DNA of 39,761 bases, taken from Psychromicrobium xiongbiense. Its GTDB lineage: Bacteria; Actinomycetota; Actinomycetes; Actinomycetales; Micrococcaceae. Below the pieces are notes generated by a model. That model saw nothing but the letters and a program-made list of their open reading frames with translations. It had not been told where the DNA came from and ran no database searches. Below, in pieces: positions 32,795-39,761 of this stretch. The stretch lies in NCBI RefSeq assembly GCF_030271165.1, contig NZ_JASSZH010000004.1:1-39761 (forward strand), written 5' to 3'. Made by a program: the position numbers and the translations under genes. The first letter of the stretch is position 1; each line of letters begins with the position of its first letter.

Positions 32795-34111
32795 GTGACT
32801 GAACTGATTCTGGACCTCGGCAAGCCAGCCCATGGCGGTCATTTCGTAGCCCGTCACGAGGGCCGGGTGATCTTTGTCCGGCACGGCGTGCCGGGGGAGA
32901 AGGTACGCGCCGTCGTGACCGAAGAACCCGCCGAAGGCTCCTTCTGGCGGGCCGATGTGGTGGAGGTGCTGGAGGAATCTGCGGAATTTCCCGGTGCCCG
33001 GCGCCCCCATTTCTGGGCTGAGGCGGACTCGCTCGCAGCCTACGCGGCTGGAGCGGTGCCCATCGGTGGGGCAGAATTCGGCCACCTGACGGAGCCGGTC
33101 CAGCGCCGGCTCAAGGCCCAGGTGCTTTCCGAGCAACTGGAACGACTGGCAGGGATTCACCGATCGACCGACGTTGAGCAGGTGGCTGGCGAGGCGGACG
33201 GCCTGGGCTGGCGCACCCGGGTGGGCTTTGCGGTGACCGATGGCGGCCGGGTCGGTATGCATGCGCACCGTTCGGAGACCGTGCGGGCCGTGGCGGACAT
33301 GCCCCTGGCCACCCAGGCGATCCGTTCTCTGGGCCTTTTCGACCTCGATGCCGCCGGACTGGAGCGGATCGACGTCGCAGCCCCCGCCGACGGGGATGGC
33401 CCGCTGGTATTGCTGGCCGGTGACCGCGCAGCCAGCCAGCGGTTCGCCCGCGAGCTGCCGGATGGAACCTCGGCCGTCCACTGGGCACCACCCTCCGGGC
33501 GTGTGGCCGCACTCCGCGGACGCAGCTGGCTCAGCGAGACGGCGCTCGAGCGTACTTTCCGGGTCAGCGGCGAAGGTTTCTGGCAGATCCATCGTCTGGC
33601 ACCGCAGACCCTGACCGACGCGGTTGATGCCTTTCTGGAAGCCGATGAGCTTTCGGGACTGCGTTCCGCAGACCTCTATGCGGGTGCGGGCCTGTTCACC
33701 GCTCTGCTGGCGGATCGGGTGGGGGAGCGCGGTCAGGTGCTCTCGGTGGAGGGATCTCCGGTCACCAGCAAGGACGCGGCCCGCAATTTCGCCAGGATGC
33801 CGCAGGTGACGGTCATCCCCGGTCGGGTGGACCGTGTGCTCGCAGCCGCAACGCGCCAGGGGCAGGGGAAGCTTGACCTGGTCGTTCTGGATCCGCCGCG
33901 GGCCGGCGCCGGGAAAGGCGTGGTCAGGCAGGTGGTGGACAGTGGTGCCCGGGCGGCAGTCTATGTCTCCTGCGATCCGGCATCCTTTGCCCGCGACGTG
34001 GGGTATTTCACCCGTCAGGGCTGGGAACTGGCCGGGCTGCGGGCCTTTGACCTCTATCCACAGACGCACCATCTGGAGACGGTGGCCCTCCTGCGCCCCC
34101 AGGTCCCCTGA
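32795..34111 (+). CDS. TRAM-domain class I SAM-dependent RNA (uracil-5-)methyltransferase
   Basis: This 438-residue enzyme belongs to the TrmA/RumA (RlmD) family that methylates C5 of uridine in rRNA or tRNA. It has an N-terminal TRAM RNA-binding domain (about 1-58), a central RNA-recognition region, and a Rossmann methyltransferase domain with SAM motif DLYAGAGLFTALLA, motif IV DPPRAGAG (Asp366), nucleophile Cys393 in YVSCDPASFARDV, and catalytic Glu428 in HHLETVALL. The iron-sulfur cysteines of E. coli RlmD are not evident. GTG 32795 follows GAAGGG and lies 11 bases after the permease stop, so the genes are likely co-transcribed. The exact target nucleotide is unknown; the M. tuberculosis counterpart is Rv2689c. 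Confidence 0.92.
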   Translation: MTELILDLGKPAHGGHFVARHEGRVIFVRHGVPGEKVRAVVTEEPAEGSFWRADVVEVLEESAEFPGARRPHFWAEADSLAAYAAGAVPIGGAEFGHLTEPVQRRLKAQVLSEQLERLAGIHRSTDVEQVAGEADGLGWRTRVGFAVTDGGRVGMHAHRSETVRAVADMPLATQAIRSLGLFDLDAAGLERIDVAAPADGDGPLVLLAGDRAASQRFARELPDGTSAVHWAPPSGRVAALRGRSWLSETALERTFRVSGEGFWQIHRLAPQTLTDAVDAFLEADELSGLRSADLYAGAGLFTALLADRVGERGQVLSVEGSPVTSKDAARNFARMPQVTVIPGRVDRVLAAATRQGQGKLDLVVLDPPRAGAGKGVVRQVVDSGARAAVYVSCDPASFARDVGYFTRQGWELAGLRAFDLYPQTHHLETVALLRPQVP

Positions 34112-34176
34112 AGATGGTGGCTCATCCCTGAGACGGAAGCCACCGGGAACCCTGTGCACATAGAGTGTTCTTCATC

Positions 34177-36762
34177 ATGAGCAGCCACACGAAAGCGCCC
34201 CTTCGCGGCGGGACGAAGAGTCGCACCGAAGTGAAGAGCCGCGCCGAGCTCAGGAACGAGGCCAGGCGCGCCAGCCTGATCCAAGCCCGTGCGCACCTTG
34301 CCCCGCTGAACGAGGAGATGCTCCGTGCGCAGGGACTGAACCAGGCCCAGGTCGCTGAGCGGATGCAGCTGGGGCTGACGAATGAGATTCCGGATGAGAC
34401 CAGCCGGACCATCGGTCAGATTCTGCGGGCCAATCTGCTGACCCTGTTCAATATCGTGCTCGGTCTGTGCCTGGTGGTGGTCCTGCTGGTGGGCAAGTGG
34501 CAGGACGCCCTCTTCGGGTTCATCGTCCTGGCCAACGCCGCCATCGGTGTGGTGCAGGAGTACCGGGCCAAAAGGACCCTGGATCGGCTGGCGGTGCTGA
34601 ATGCGCCCCGGGCCAGGGTTCTGCGGGAAGGGCGGACCGCGGAGATTGCCGTGGCTGAGGTGGTGGTGGACGACGTGCTGGTGCTGAGCACGGGCGATCA
34701 GATTCCCGCCGATGCCGTGGTGCTCAGCGTGCAGGGCCTGGAAGTGGATGAGTCGCTGCTCACCGGTGAGTCCGAGGCAATCGATAAGGCCATCGGAGAC
34801 CGGGTGCTCTCCGGTTCCGCCGTCATCTCCGGCTCGGGCACCGCGCGGGTACACCATCTCGGCGTGGAGTCCTTTGCCTCACGGCTGACTGCAGAGGCCA
34901 AACGCTTCTCGCTGGTCAACTCGGAGATCCGCCATGCGGTGAACCGGATCGTGCTGTACATCACCTGGGCGCTGGTGCCGATCGTGATCCTGGTCCTCAA
35001 TGGTCAGATGCAGGCGGCGGGCGGCTGGGAGAATGCCTGGCAGACCGGTGCCTGGAAGCAGGCGGTGGTCTACGCGGTGGCCTCCATTGTGGCGATGATC
35101 CCGGAGGGGCTCGTGCTGCTCACCTCCATTTCCTTCGGTCTGGCCGCGCTCACCCTGGCCCGGCGTCAGGTCCTGGTCCAGGAACTTCCGGCCGTGGAAG
35201 GGCTGGCGCGCGTGGACATCATCTGCCTGGACAAGACCGGAACCCTCACCGAGGGCGAGATCATCTTCGACAGGGTCTATACCCTCACGGAGGTTCAGGG
35301 GTGGCGGAAGGTCCTGGGCTGGATCGGAGCGGATCCTCAGGGCAATGCCACCGCCGTGTGTCTGCAGTCGGCCTTTACCGCCCTGCCGGCACCGGATGCC
35401 TGGCTCAACGTGGTCCCCTTCAACAGCGTCCGGAAATGGAGCGCAGTCTCCTTCACGGGCTCCCTGGAAGTATCGGTGCCCGACGCCGGCGACGAGCCCT
35501 CGGGCAGCTGGGTGTTCGGTGCACCTGAGATGGTGCTCGATGCCGAGGACGCGGCCCATGAGCGCGCCCTCCGCGGCGCCGGTGAACTGGCGGAACTGGG
35601 GCTGCGGTCACTCATTCTGGCGCACAGTAAAAGGGATCTGGTGGTGGAGACGGTCACCTCCCAGACCGTGCTGCCAGCCGCACTGCAGCCGGTGGCGCTG
35701 CTGACCTTCCGCGAGAAGGTGCGCTCAGATGCTGCTGAGACACTGAGCTACTTCCGCGAACAGGGAGTCGAGCTGCGCATCATTTCCGGTGACAACCCAC
35801 GCACCGTGGCTGCTGTGGCCCGGGAAGTCGGTTTTGAAGGTGTAGGGCAAGGATTCGATGCCCGTGACCTTCCGGACGATCTGGATGCGCTGGCTGAGGT
35901 ACTGGAGCGGGAGCAGGTCCTGGGCCGTGTGACTCCGGAGCAGAAGAAGTCGATAGTGCTGGCGCTGAAGAAGCGGGGCCGGGTGGTGGCCATGACGGGC
36001 GATGGCGTCAATGATGCCCTCGCTCTGAAGAACGCGGACATCGGCATCGCCATGGGATCTGGGGCGGCGGCCACCAAGGCGGTCTCCCGCCTGGTGCTGC
36101 TGGACGGACAGTTCTCCCGGATGCCAGGGGTGGTGGCCGAAGGCCGTCGGGTGATTGCGAATGTGGAGCGGGTGGCCAACCTCTTCCTGAGCAAGACCGC
36201 CTACGCGGTGCTCATCGCGCTCTTCATCGGCGTGCTGCTCTGGCAGTACCCCTTCCTGCCCCGTCAGCTTTCCATCGTCTCCTCGCTCACGATCGGTGTC
36301 CCAGCCTTCTTCCTGGCGCTGCTGCCCAATAAACGTCGCTACCAGCCGGGATTCCTGCGCAGGGTGCTGCTCTTTTCCATCCCGGCCGGCACCATTGCGG
36401 CGGCCTGTGTGCTGGGGCTGTACGCCTTTGCGCGGACGGTGCCGGATGCGGCGCTCAGCGCCGAACAGCAGGTCCAGGCGAGCCAGACGGCGGCCACTCT
36501 GGTGCTTCTCCTGGTGGCGCTCTGGATTCTGGGCACCCTGGCCCGGCCCTTCGATCGTTGGCGCGCACTCGTCGTCGGCGCCATGGTCCTGGCGCTGGCC
36601 GTGGTGCTGGCTGTTCCTTTTGGGCGCGAGTTTTTTGCCTTGCAGCTGCCCACCGGTGCCCTGCTGCTCGGTACTATGGGAGCGGCGGTGATCGGCTGTG
36701 CGGCGGTCGAGGTCCTCTACCGGATCCTCCTTCGTCGCGGTGCCGTTTCCGTGCGGGTTTGA
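34177..36762 (+). CDS. P-type ATPase, CtpE-like cation transporter
   Basis: This 861-residue P-type ATPase has the actuator TGES (196-199), the PEGL helix-4 motif (309-312), the phosphorylated Asp352 in DKTGTLTEG, and the hinge GDGVND (608-613). There are no N-terminal CxxC metal-binding domains, so it is not a copper or cadmium pump. The PEGL motif and overall pattern resemble M. tuberculosis CtpE, reported to import calcium in mycobacteria; magnesium or calcium is therefore the likely substrate. The start at ATG 34177 is preferred to GTG 34165; TAGAGT (34161-34166) may be the -10, giving an almost leaderless transcript. The first 50 residues are basic and hydrophilic. Confidence 0.9.
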   Translation: MSSHTKAPLRGGTKSRTEVKSRAELRNEARRASLIQARAHLAPLNEEMLRAQGLNQAQVAERMQLGLTNEIPDETSRTIGQILRANLLTLFNIVLGLCLVVVLLVGKWQDALFGFIVLANAAIGVVQEYRAKRTLDRLAVLNAPRARVLREGRTAEIAVAEVVVDDVLVLSTGDQIPADAVVLSVQGLEVDESLLTGESEAIDKAIGDRVLSGSAVISGSGTARVHHLGVESFASRLTAEAKRFSLVNSEIRHAVNRIVLYITWALVPIVILVLNGQMQAAGGWENAWQTGAWKQAVVYAVASIVAMIPEGLVLLTSISFGLAALTLARRQVLVQELPAVEGLARVDIICLDKTGTLTEGEIIFDRVYTLTEVQGWRKVLGWIGADPQGNATAVCLQSAFTALPAPDAWLNVVPFNSVRKWSAVSFTGSLEVSVPDAGDEPSGSWVFGAPEMVLDAEDAAHERALRGAGELAELGLRSLILAHSKRDLVVETVTSQTVLPAALQPVALLTFREKVRSDAAETLSYFREQGVELRIISGDNPRTVAAVAREVGFEGVGQGFDARDLPDDLDALAEVLEREQVLGRVTPEQKKSIVLALKKRGRVVAMTGDGVNDALALKNADIGIAMGSGAAATKAVSRLVLLDGQFSRMPGVVAEGRRVIANVERVANLFLSKTAYAVLIALFIGVLLWQYPFLPRQLSIVSSLTIGVPAFFLALLPNKRRYQPGFLRRVLLFSIPAGTIAAACVLGLYAFARTVPDAALSAEQQVQASQTAATLVLLLVALWILGTLARPFDRWRALVVGAMVLALAVVLAVPFGREFFALQLPTGALLLGTMGAAVIGCAAVEVLYRILLRRGAVSVRV

Positions 36763-36801
36763 TCGGTTCCTCTGGTCATGTCATGAGCGAAAAACTGCGC
36801 C

Positions 36802-36820
36802 TTAGGGTTGCCTAACTAGC
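36802..36820. promoter_or_regulatory. DtxR/IdeR-like iron box upstream of aconitase
   Basis: TTAGGGTTGCCTAACTAGC matches the 19-bp DtxR/IdeR consensus TTAGGTTAGCCTAACCTAA at 13 positions, including TTAGG and GCCTAAC. It is centred 60 bases before the aconitase GTG. Iron control of aconitase, itself a 4Fe-4S enzyme, makes the match plausible; binding is inferred. Confidence 0.55.
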
Positions 36821-36870
36821 ACCTGAACTCCCGCGAGACCAAGATGAAACTGAGGCGAGAGGAGGCTGTA

Positions 36871-39708
36871 GTGACTTCTACAGCGCGTAATGTAAACAGC
36901 TTCGGATCCAAAGGCGTTCTGGACGTCAACGGGGCCGAGTACGAGATTTTCCGGCTGAGTTCGGTTGAGGGCTCCCGGGACCTCCCCTATAGCTTGAAGA
37001 TCCTGCTGGAAAACCTGTTGCGCACCGAGGACGGCGCCAACATCACCGCAGATCATGTTCGTGCCCTGGCAGGCTGGGATCCCAGTGCTGAGCCGGACAC
37101 CGAAATTCAGTTCACCCCGGCCCGCGTCATCATGCAGGACTTTACCGGTGTTCCCTGCGTGGTGGATCTGGCCACGATGCGCGAGGCGATCAAGGACCTC
37201 GGCGGCGATCCCAAGCGGGTCAACCCCCTGGCACCCGCTGAGATGGTCATCGACCACTCGGTGCAGATCGATGTCTTCGGCAACTCCGGCGCGCTGGAGC
37301 GCAATATGGAGATCGAGTACCAGCGCAATGGTGAGCGTTACCAGTTCCTGCGCTGGGGCCAGACCGCTTTTGACGACTTCAAGGTGGTGCCCCCGGGGAC
37401 CGGCATTGTCCACCAGGTCAACATTGAATACCTGGCACGAACCATCATGACCCGTGATGTAGACGGCGTGCTGCGGGCCTACCCGGACACCTGCGTCGGT
37501 ACCGACTCGCACACCACCATGGTCAACGGCCTGGGCATCCTGGGCTGGGGCGTGGGCGGCATTGAGGCCGAGGCCGCGATGCTCGGCCAGCCGGTCTCGA
37601 TGCTCATCCCGCGCGTCGTCGGCTTCAAGCTCTCCGGCTCCATTCCCGCCGGAGCCACGGCGACCGACGTCGTGCTCACCATCACCGAAATGCTGCGCAA
37701 GCACGGTGTGGTCGGCAAGTTCGTCGAGTTCTACGGCGAAGGCGTAGCCGCAGTACCGCTGGCCAACCGAGCCACGATCGGCAATATGAGCCCTGAGTTC
37801 GGCTCCACCGCCGCGATCTTCCCGATCGACGAGGTGACGCTGGACTACCTGCGCCTGACCGGCCGCTCCGAGGAGAACGTCGCCCTGGTGGAGGCATACA
37901 CCAAGGAACAGGGCCTCTGGCACGATCCGGCACACGAGCCCCGGTTCTCCGAATACATGGAGCTCGATCTCTCCACCGTGGTGCCCTCCATCTCCGGCCC
38001 GAAGCGTCCGCAGGACCGCATCGAACTCACCGATGCCAAGGAGCAGTTCCGCAAGGACATCCACAACTACGTTTCTCTTCCCGCGGGCAGCGTGGACGAG
38101 TCGCTGGATGAGTCCTTCCCGGCCTCGGATTCGCCGACCTTCACCCACGCCGACTCGCATGCCAGCGAGACGGACCGGGTGGTGTCCGCGGCGAACGGTT
38201 CGCACGGCCGCCCGTCCAAGCCGGTCGTGGTGACCGCTGCCGATGGCCGGAAGTTCGAGCTGGATCATGGCGCGGTCTCCATCGCCTCGATCACCTCCTG
38301 CACCAACACCTCCAACCCCTCGGTCATGCTGGCAGCTGCCTTGCTGGCGCGCAACGCCGTGAACAAGGGTCTCGTGTCCAAGCCGTGGGTCAAGACCTCT
38401 GTGGCTCCGGGATCCAAGGTCGTCACCGACTACTACGAGAAGTCCGGGCTGACCCCGTACCTCGAGAAGCTCGGCTTCTACATCGTCGGCTATGGCTGCG
38501 CGACCTGCATCGGTAACTCCGGTCCGCTCGACGCAGAAATCTCTGAGGCCATTCAGGCCAACGACCTCTCAGTCACCGCAGTGCTGTCCGGTAACCGCAA
38601 CTTTGAAGGCCGGATCAACCCCGACGTCAAGATGAACTACCTGGCCTCCCCGCCGCTGGTCATCGCCTATGCCCTGGCTGGCACCATGGACTTCGACTTT
38701 GATACCGATGCCCTGGGCCAGGACGAAGCTGGCAACGACGTCTTCCTCAAGGACATCTGGCCGAACCCGGTCGAGGTCCAGGAAGTCATCGATTCCTCGA
38801 TCGACGAGGCCATGTTCGCCAAGGGTTACGAGGGCGTCTTCGACGGTGATGACCGCTGGAAGGCACTCGATACCCCCGCCGGTGACACCTTCGCCTGGGC
38901 GGAGGACTCCACCTACGTCCGCAAGCCCCCGTACTTCGAGGGCATGAAGGCGCAGCCGGAGCCGGTCAGTGACATCGAGGGTGCGCGCGTGCTGCTCAAG
39001 CTCGGCGACTCCGTCACCACGGACCACATCTCCCCGGCAGGTTCCTTTAAGTCGGATACCCCGGCCGGACAGTACCTGCTGGCCAACGGCGTGGACCGCA
39101 AGGACTTCAACTCGTACGGCTCGCGCCGTGGCAACCACGAGGTGATGATCCGCGGCACCTTCGCGAACATCCGCATCAAGAACCAGCTACTGGCTGATTT
39201 CAATGACGGGGCTGGCGTGGAAGGCGGATTCACCCGCGACTTCACTCAGCCGGAAGGCCCCCAGGCCTATGTGTACGATGCCGCCCAGAACTACCAGGCG
39301 GCCGGCACGCCGCTGGTGGTGCTGGCTGGCAAGGAGTACGGCTCCGGCTCCTCGCGTGACTGGGCTGCCAAGGGCACCGCGCTGCTGGGCGTCAAGGCCG
39401 TCATCGCTGAAAGCTACGAGCGCATCCACCGTTCCAATCTGATCGGCATGGGTGTTCTGCCCCTGCAGTTCCCGGCTGGCGAGAACGCTGCGACGCTGGG
39501 CCTGACCGGAACCGAGACCTTCTCGGTGGAGGGTGTGACCGAACTCAATAACGGCACCACGCCCAAGACCCTGACGGTCACGGCCACCGCAGAGGATGGG
39601 AGCACCGCCTCCTTCGATGCGGTGCTCCGTATCGATACGCCAGGTGAAGCCGACTACTACCGTAACGGTGGCATTCTGCAGTACGTGCTGCGCCAGATTT
39701 CGGCGTAG
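36871..39708 (+). CDS. acnA: Aconitate hydratase (aconitase A)
   Basis: This 945-residue TCA-cycle enzyme interconverts citrate and isocitrate through cis-aconitate, using a 4Fe-4S cluster held by Cys477 ([14 protein letters not shown]), Cys543 and Cys546 ([10 protein letters not shown]). Substrate-site motifs such as [25 protein letters not shown] and [18 protein letters not shown] are intact. GTG 36871 is chosen because AGGAGG (36859-36864) precedes it by 6 bases; the ATG at 36844 would add nine basic residues without a ribosome binding site. A linker around 405-460, including [14 protein letters not shown] (409-422), enlarges the protein relative to E. coli AcnA, as is usual in actinobacteria. 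An iron-box-like dyad lies upstream. The gene is complete, with its stop 53 bases before the window ends. Confidence 0.96.
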   Translation: MTSTARNVNSFGSKGVLDVNGAEYEIFRLSSVEGSRDLPYSLKILLENLLRTEDGANITADHVRALAGWDPSAEPDTEIQFTPARVIMQDFTGVPCVVDLATMREAIKDLGGDPKRVNPLAPAEMVIDHSVQIDVFGNSGALERNMEIEYQRNGERYQFLRWGQTAFDDFKVVPPGTGIVHQVNIEYLARTIMTRDVDGVLRAYPDTCVGTDSHTTMVNGLGILGWGVGGIEAEAAMLGQPVSMLIPRVVGFKLSGSIPAGATATDVVLTITEMLRKHGVVGKFVEFYGEGVAAVPLANRATIGNMSPEFGSTAAIFPIDEVTLDYLRLTGRSEENVALVEAYTKEQGLWHDPAHEPRFSEYMELDLSTVVPSISGPKRPQDRIELTDAKEQFRKDIHNYVSLPAGSVDESLDESFPASDSPTFTHADSHASETDRVVSAANGSHGRPSKPVVVTAADGRKFELDHGAVSIASITSCTNTSNPSVMLAAALLARNAVNKGLVSKPWVKTSVAPGSKVVTDYYEKSGLTPYLEKLGFYIVGYGCATCIGNSGPLDAEISEAIQANDLSVTAVLSGNRNFEGRINPDVKMNYLASPPLVIAYALAGTMDFDFDTDALGQDEAGNDVFLKDIWPNPVEVQEVIDSSIDEAMFAKGYEGVFDGDDRWKALDTPAGDTFAWAEDSTYVRKPPYFEGMKAQPEPVSDIEGARVLLKLGDSVTTDHISPAGSFKSDTPAGQYLLANGVDRKDFNSYGSRRGNHEVMIRGTFANIRIKNQLLADFNDGAGVEGGFTRDFTQPEGPQAYVYDAAQNYQAAGTPLVVLAGKEYGSGSSRDWAAKGTALLGVKAVIAESYERIHRSNLIGMGVLPLQFPAGENAATLGLTGTETFSVEGVTELNNGTTPKTLTVTATAEDGSTASFDAVLRIDTPGEADYYRNGGILQYVLRQISA

Positions 39709-39761
39709 CAGGACGATCCAGCAGGGAGCCTCGGCTCACCACTGACACTGAGGCGGGGGGT

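Noticed and set aside
32615..34159. Minus-strand frame of 514 codons opposite the RNA methyltransferase
   Set aside because: Shadow frame; the plus-strand enzyme has all catalytic motifs intact.
36876..36892. Partial BlaI-type site at the aconitase start (TTCTAC-N5-GTAATG)
   Set aside because: The right arm matches only GTA, and the bases encode conserved N-terminal residues.
36802..38268. Minus-strand frame of 488 codons opposite aconitase
   Set aside because: Shadow of a highly conserved, highly expressed gene; no start signal.
39709..39761. Terminator after aconitase
   Set aside because: Only short stems of about 5 bp are visible before the window ends; a real terminator may lie beyond the edge.

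Overview
The window is high-GC DNA from an actinobacterium, most likely order Micrococcales and Micrococcaceae-like (Arthrobacter relatives). This rests on a fused cydDC gene, sepH, the DUF4193, DUF3093, DUF3710, DUF3159, DUF5998 and DUF7455 families, a second topoisomerase pair of ParE/ParC type, and frequent GTG starts. Genus cannot be decided by reading alone. Genes are densely packed. I see no tRNA, rRNA, CRISPR array, prophage or insertion sequence, so this looks like core chromosome.

Layout. (1) 1-2789: the last codons of the main sigma factor sigA and its terminator, a small DUF7455 protein on the minus strand, and parE. (2) 2828-10472: a BlaI-type repressor and an M56 membrane metallopeptidase on the minus strand, divergent from cydA-cydB-cydDC (cytochrome bd oxidase and its ABC assembly factor). 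The shared intergenic region holds three copies of the dyad TTCTAC-N5-GTAGAA, which suggests that the repressor/protease pair controls the oxidase. (3) 10492-12691: a PadR regulator and a DHA2-type MFS exporter. (4) 12850-16469: a second SSB, a lipoprotein (DUF6993-like), ettA and a DinB-fold protein, with a strong terminator between the last two. (5) 16538-22258: parC (minus) divergent from a GNAT/acyl-CoA-synthetase fusion resembling PatA lysine acetyltransferases; an 18-bp perfect palindrome lies in the parC leader. (6) 22305-25386: DUF5998, an alkaline-phosphatase-superfamily enzyme, and sepH (minus). (7) 25789-34111: DUF4193, DUF3093, dut, DUF3710, an OB-fold protein, DUF3159, two TrkA/RCK proteins, a KimA-like APC permease and a TRAM-domain RNA methyltransferase. 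From memory this is the same order as the Mycobacterium tuberculosis Rv2699c-Rv2689c neighbourhood, so it is an ancient actinobacterial block. (8) 34177-39708: a CtpE-like P-type ATPase and aconitase, the latter preceded by a DtxR/IdeR-like iron box.

Functional themes are respiration and its regulation (cyd, acn), DNA topology and maintenance (parE/parC, ssb, dut), potassium and other cation homeostasis (RCK proteins, APC permease, P-type ATPase), translation control (ettA, RNA methyltransferase) and cell division (sepH). The observations most worth testing are the BlaI-type operators in front of cydA, the iron box in front of aconitase, the parC-leader palindrome, and the dyad in front of the APC permease.
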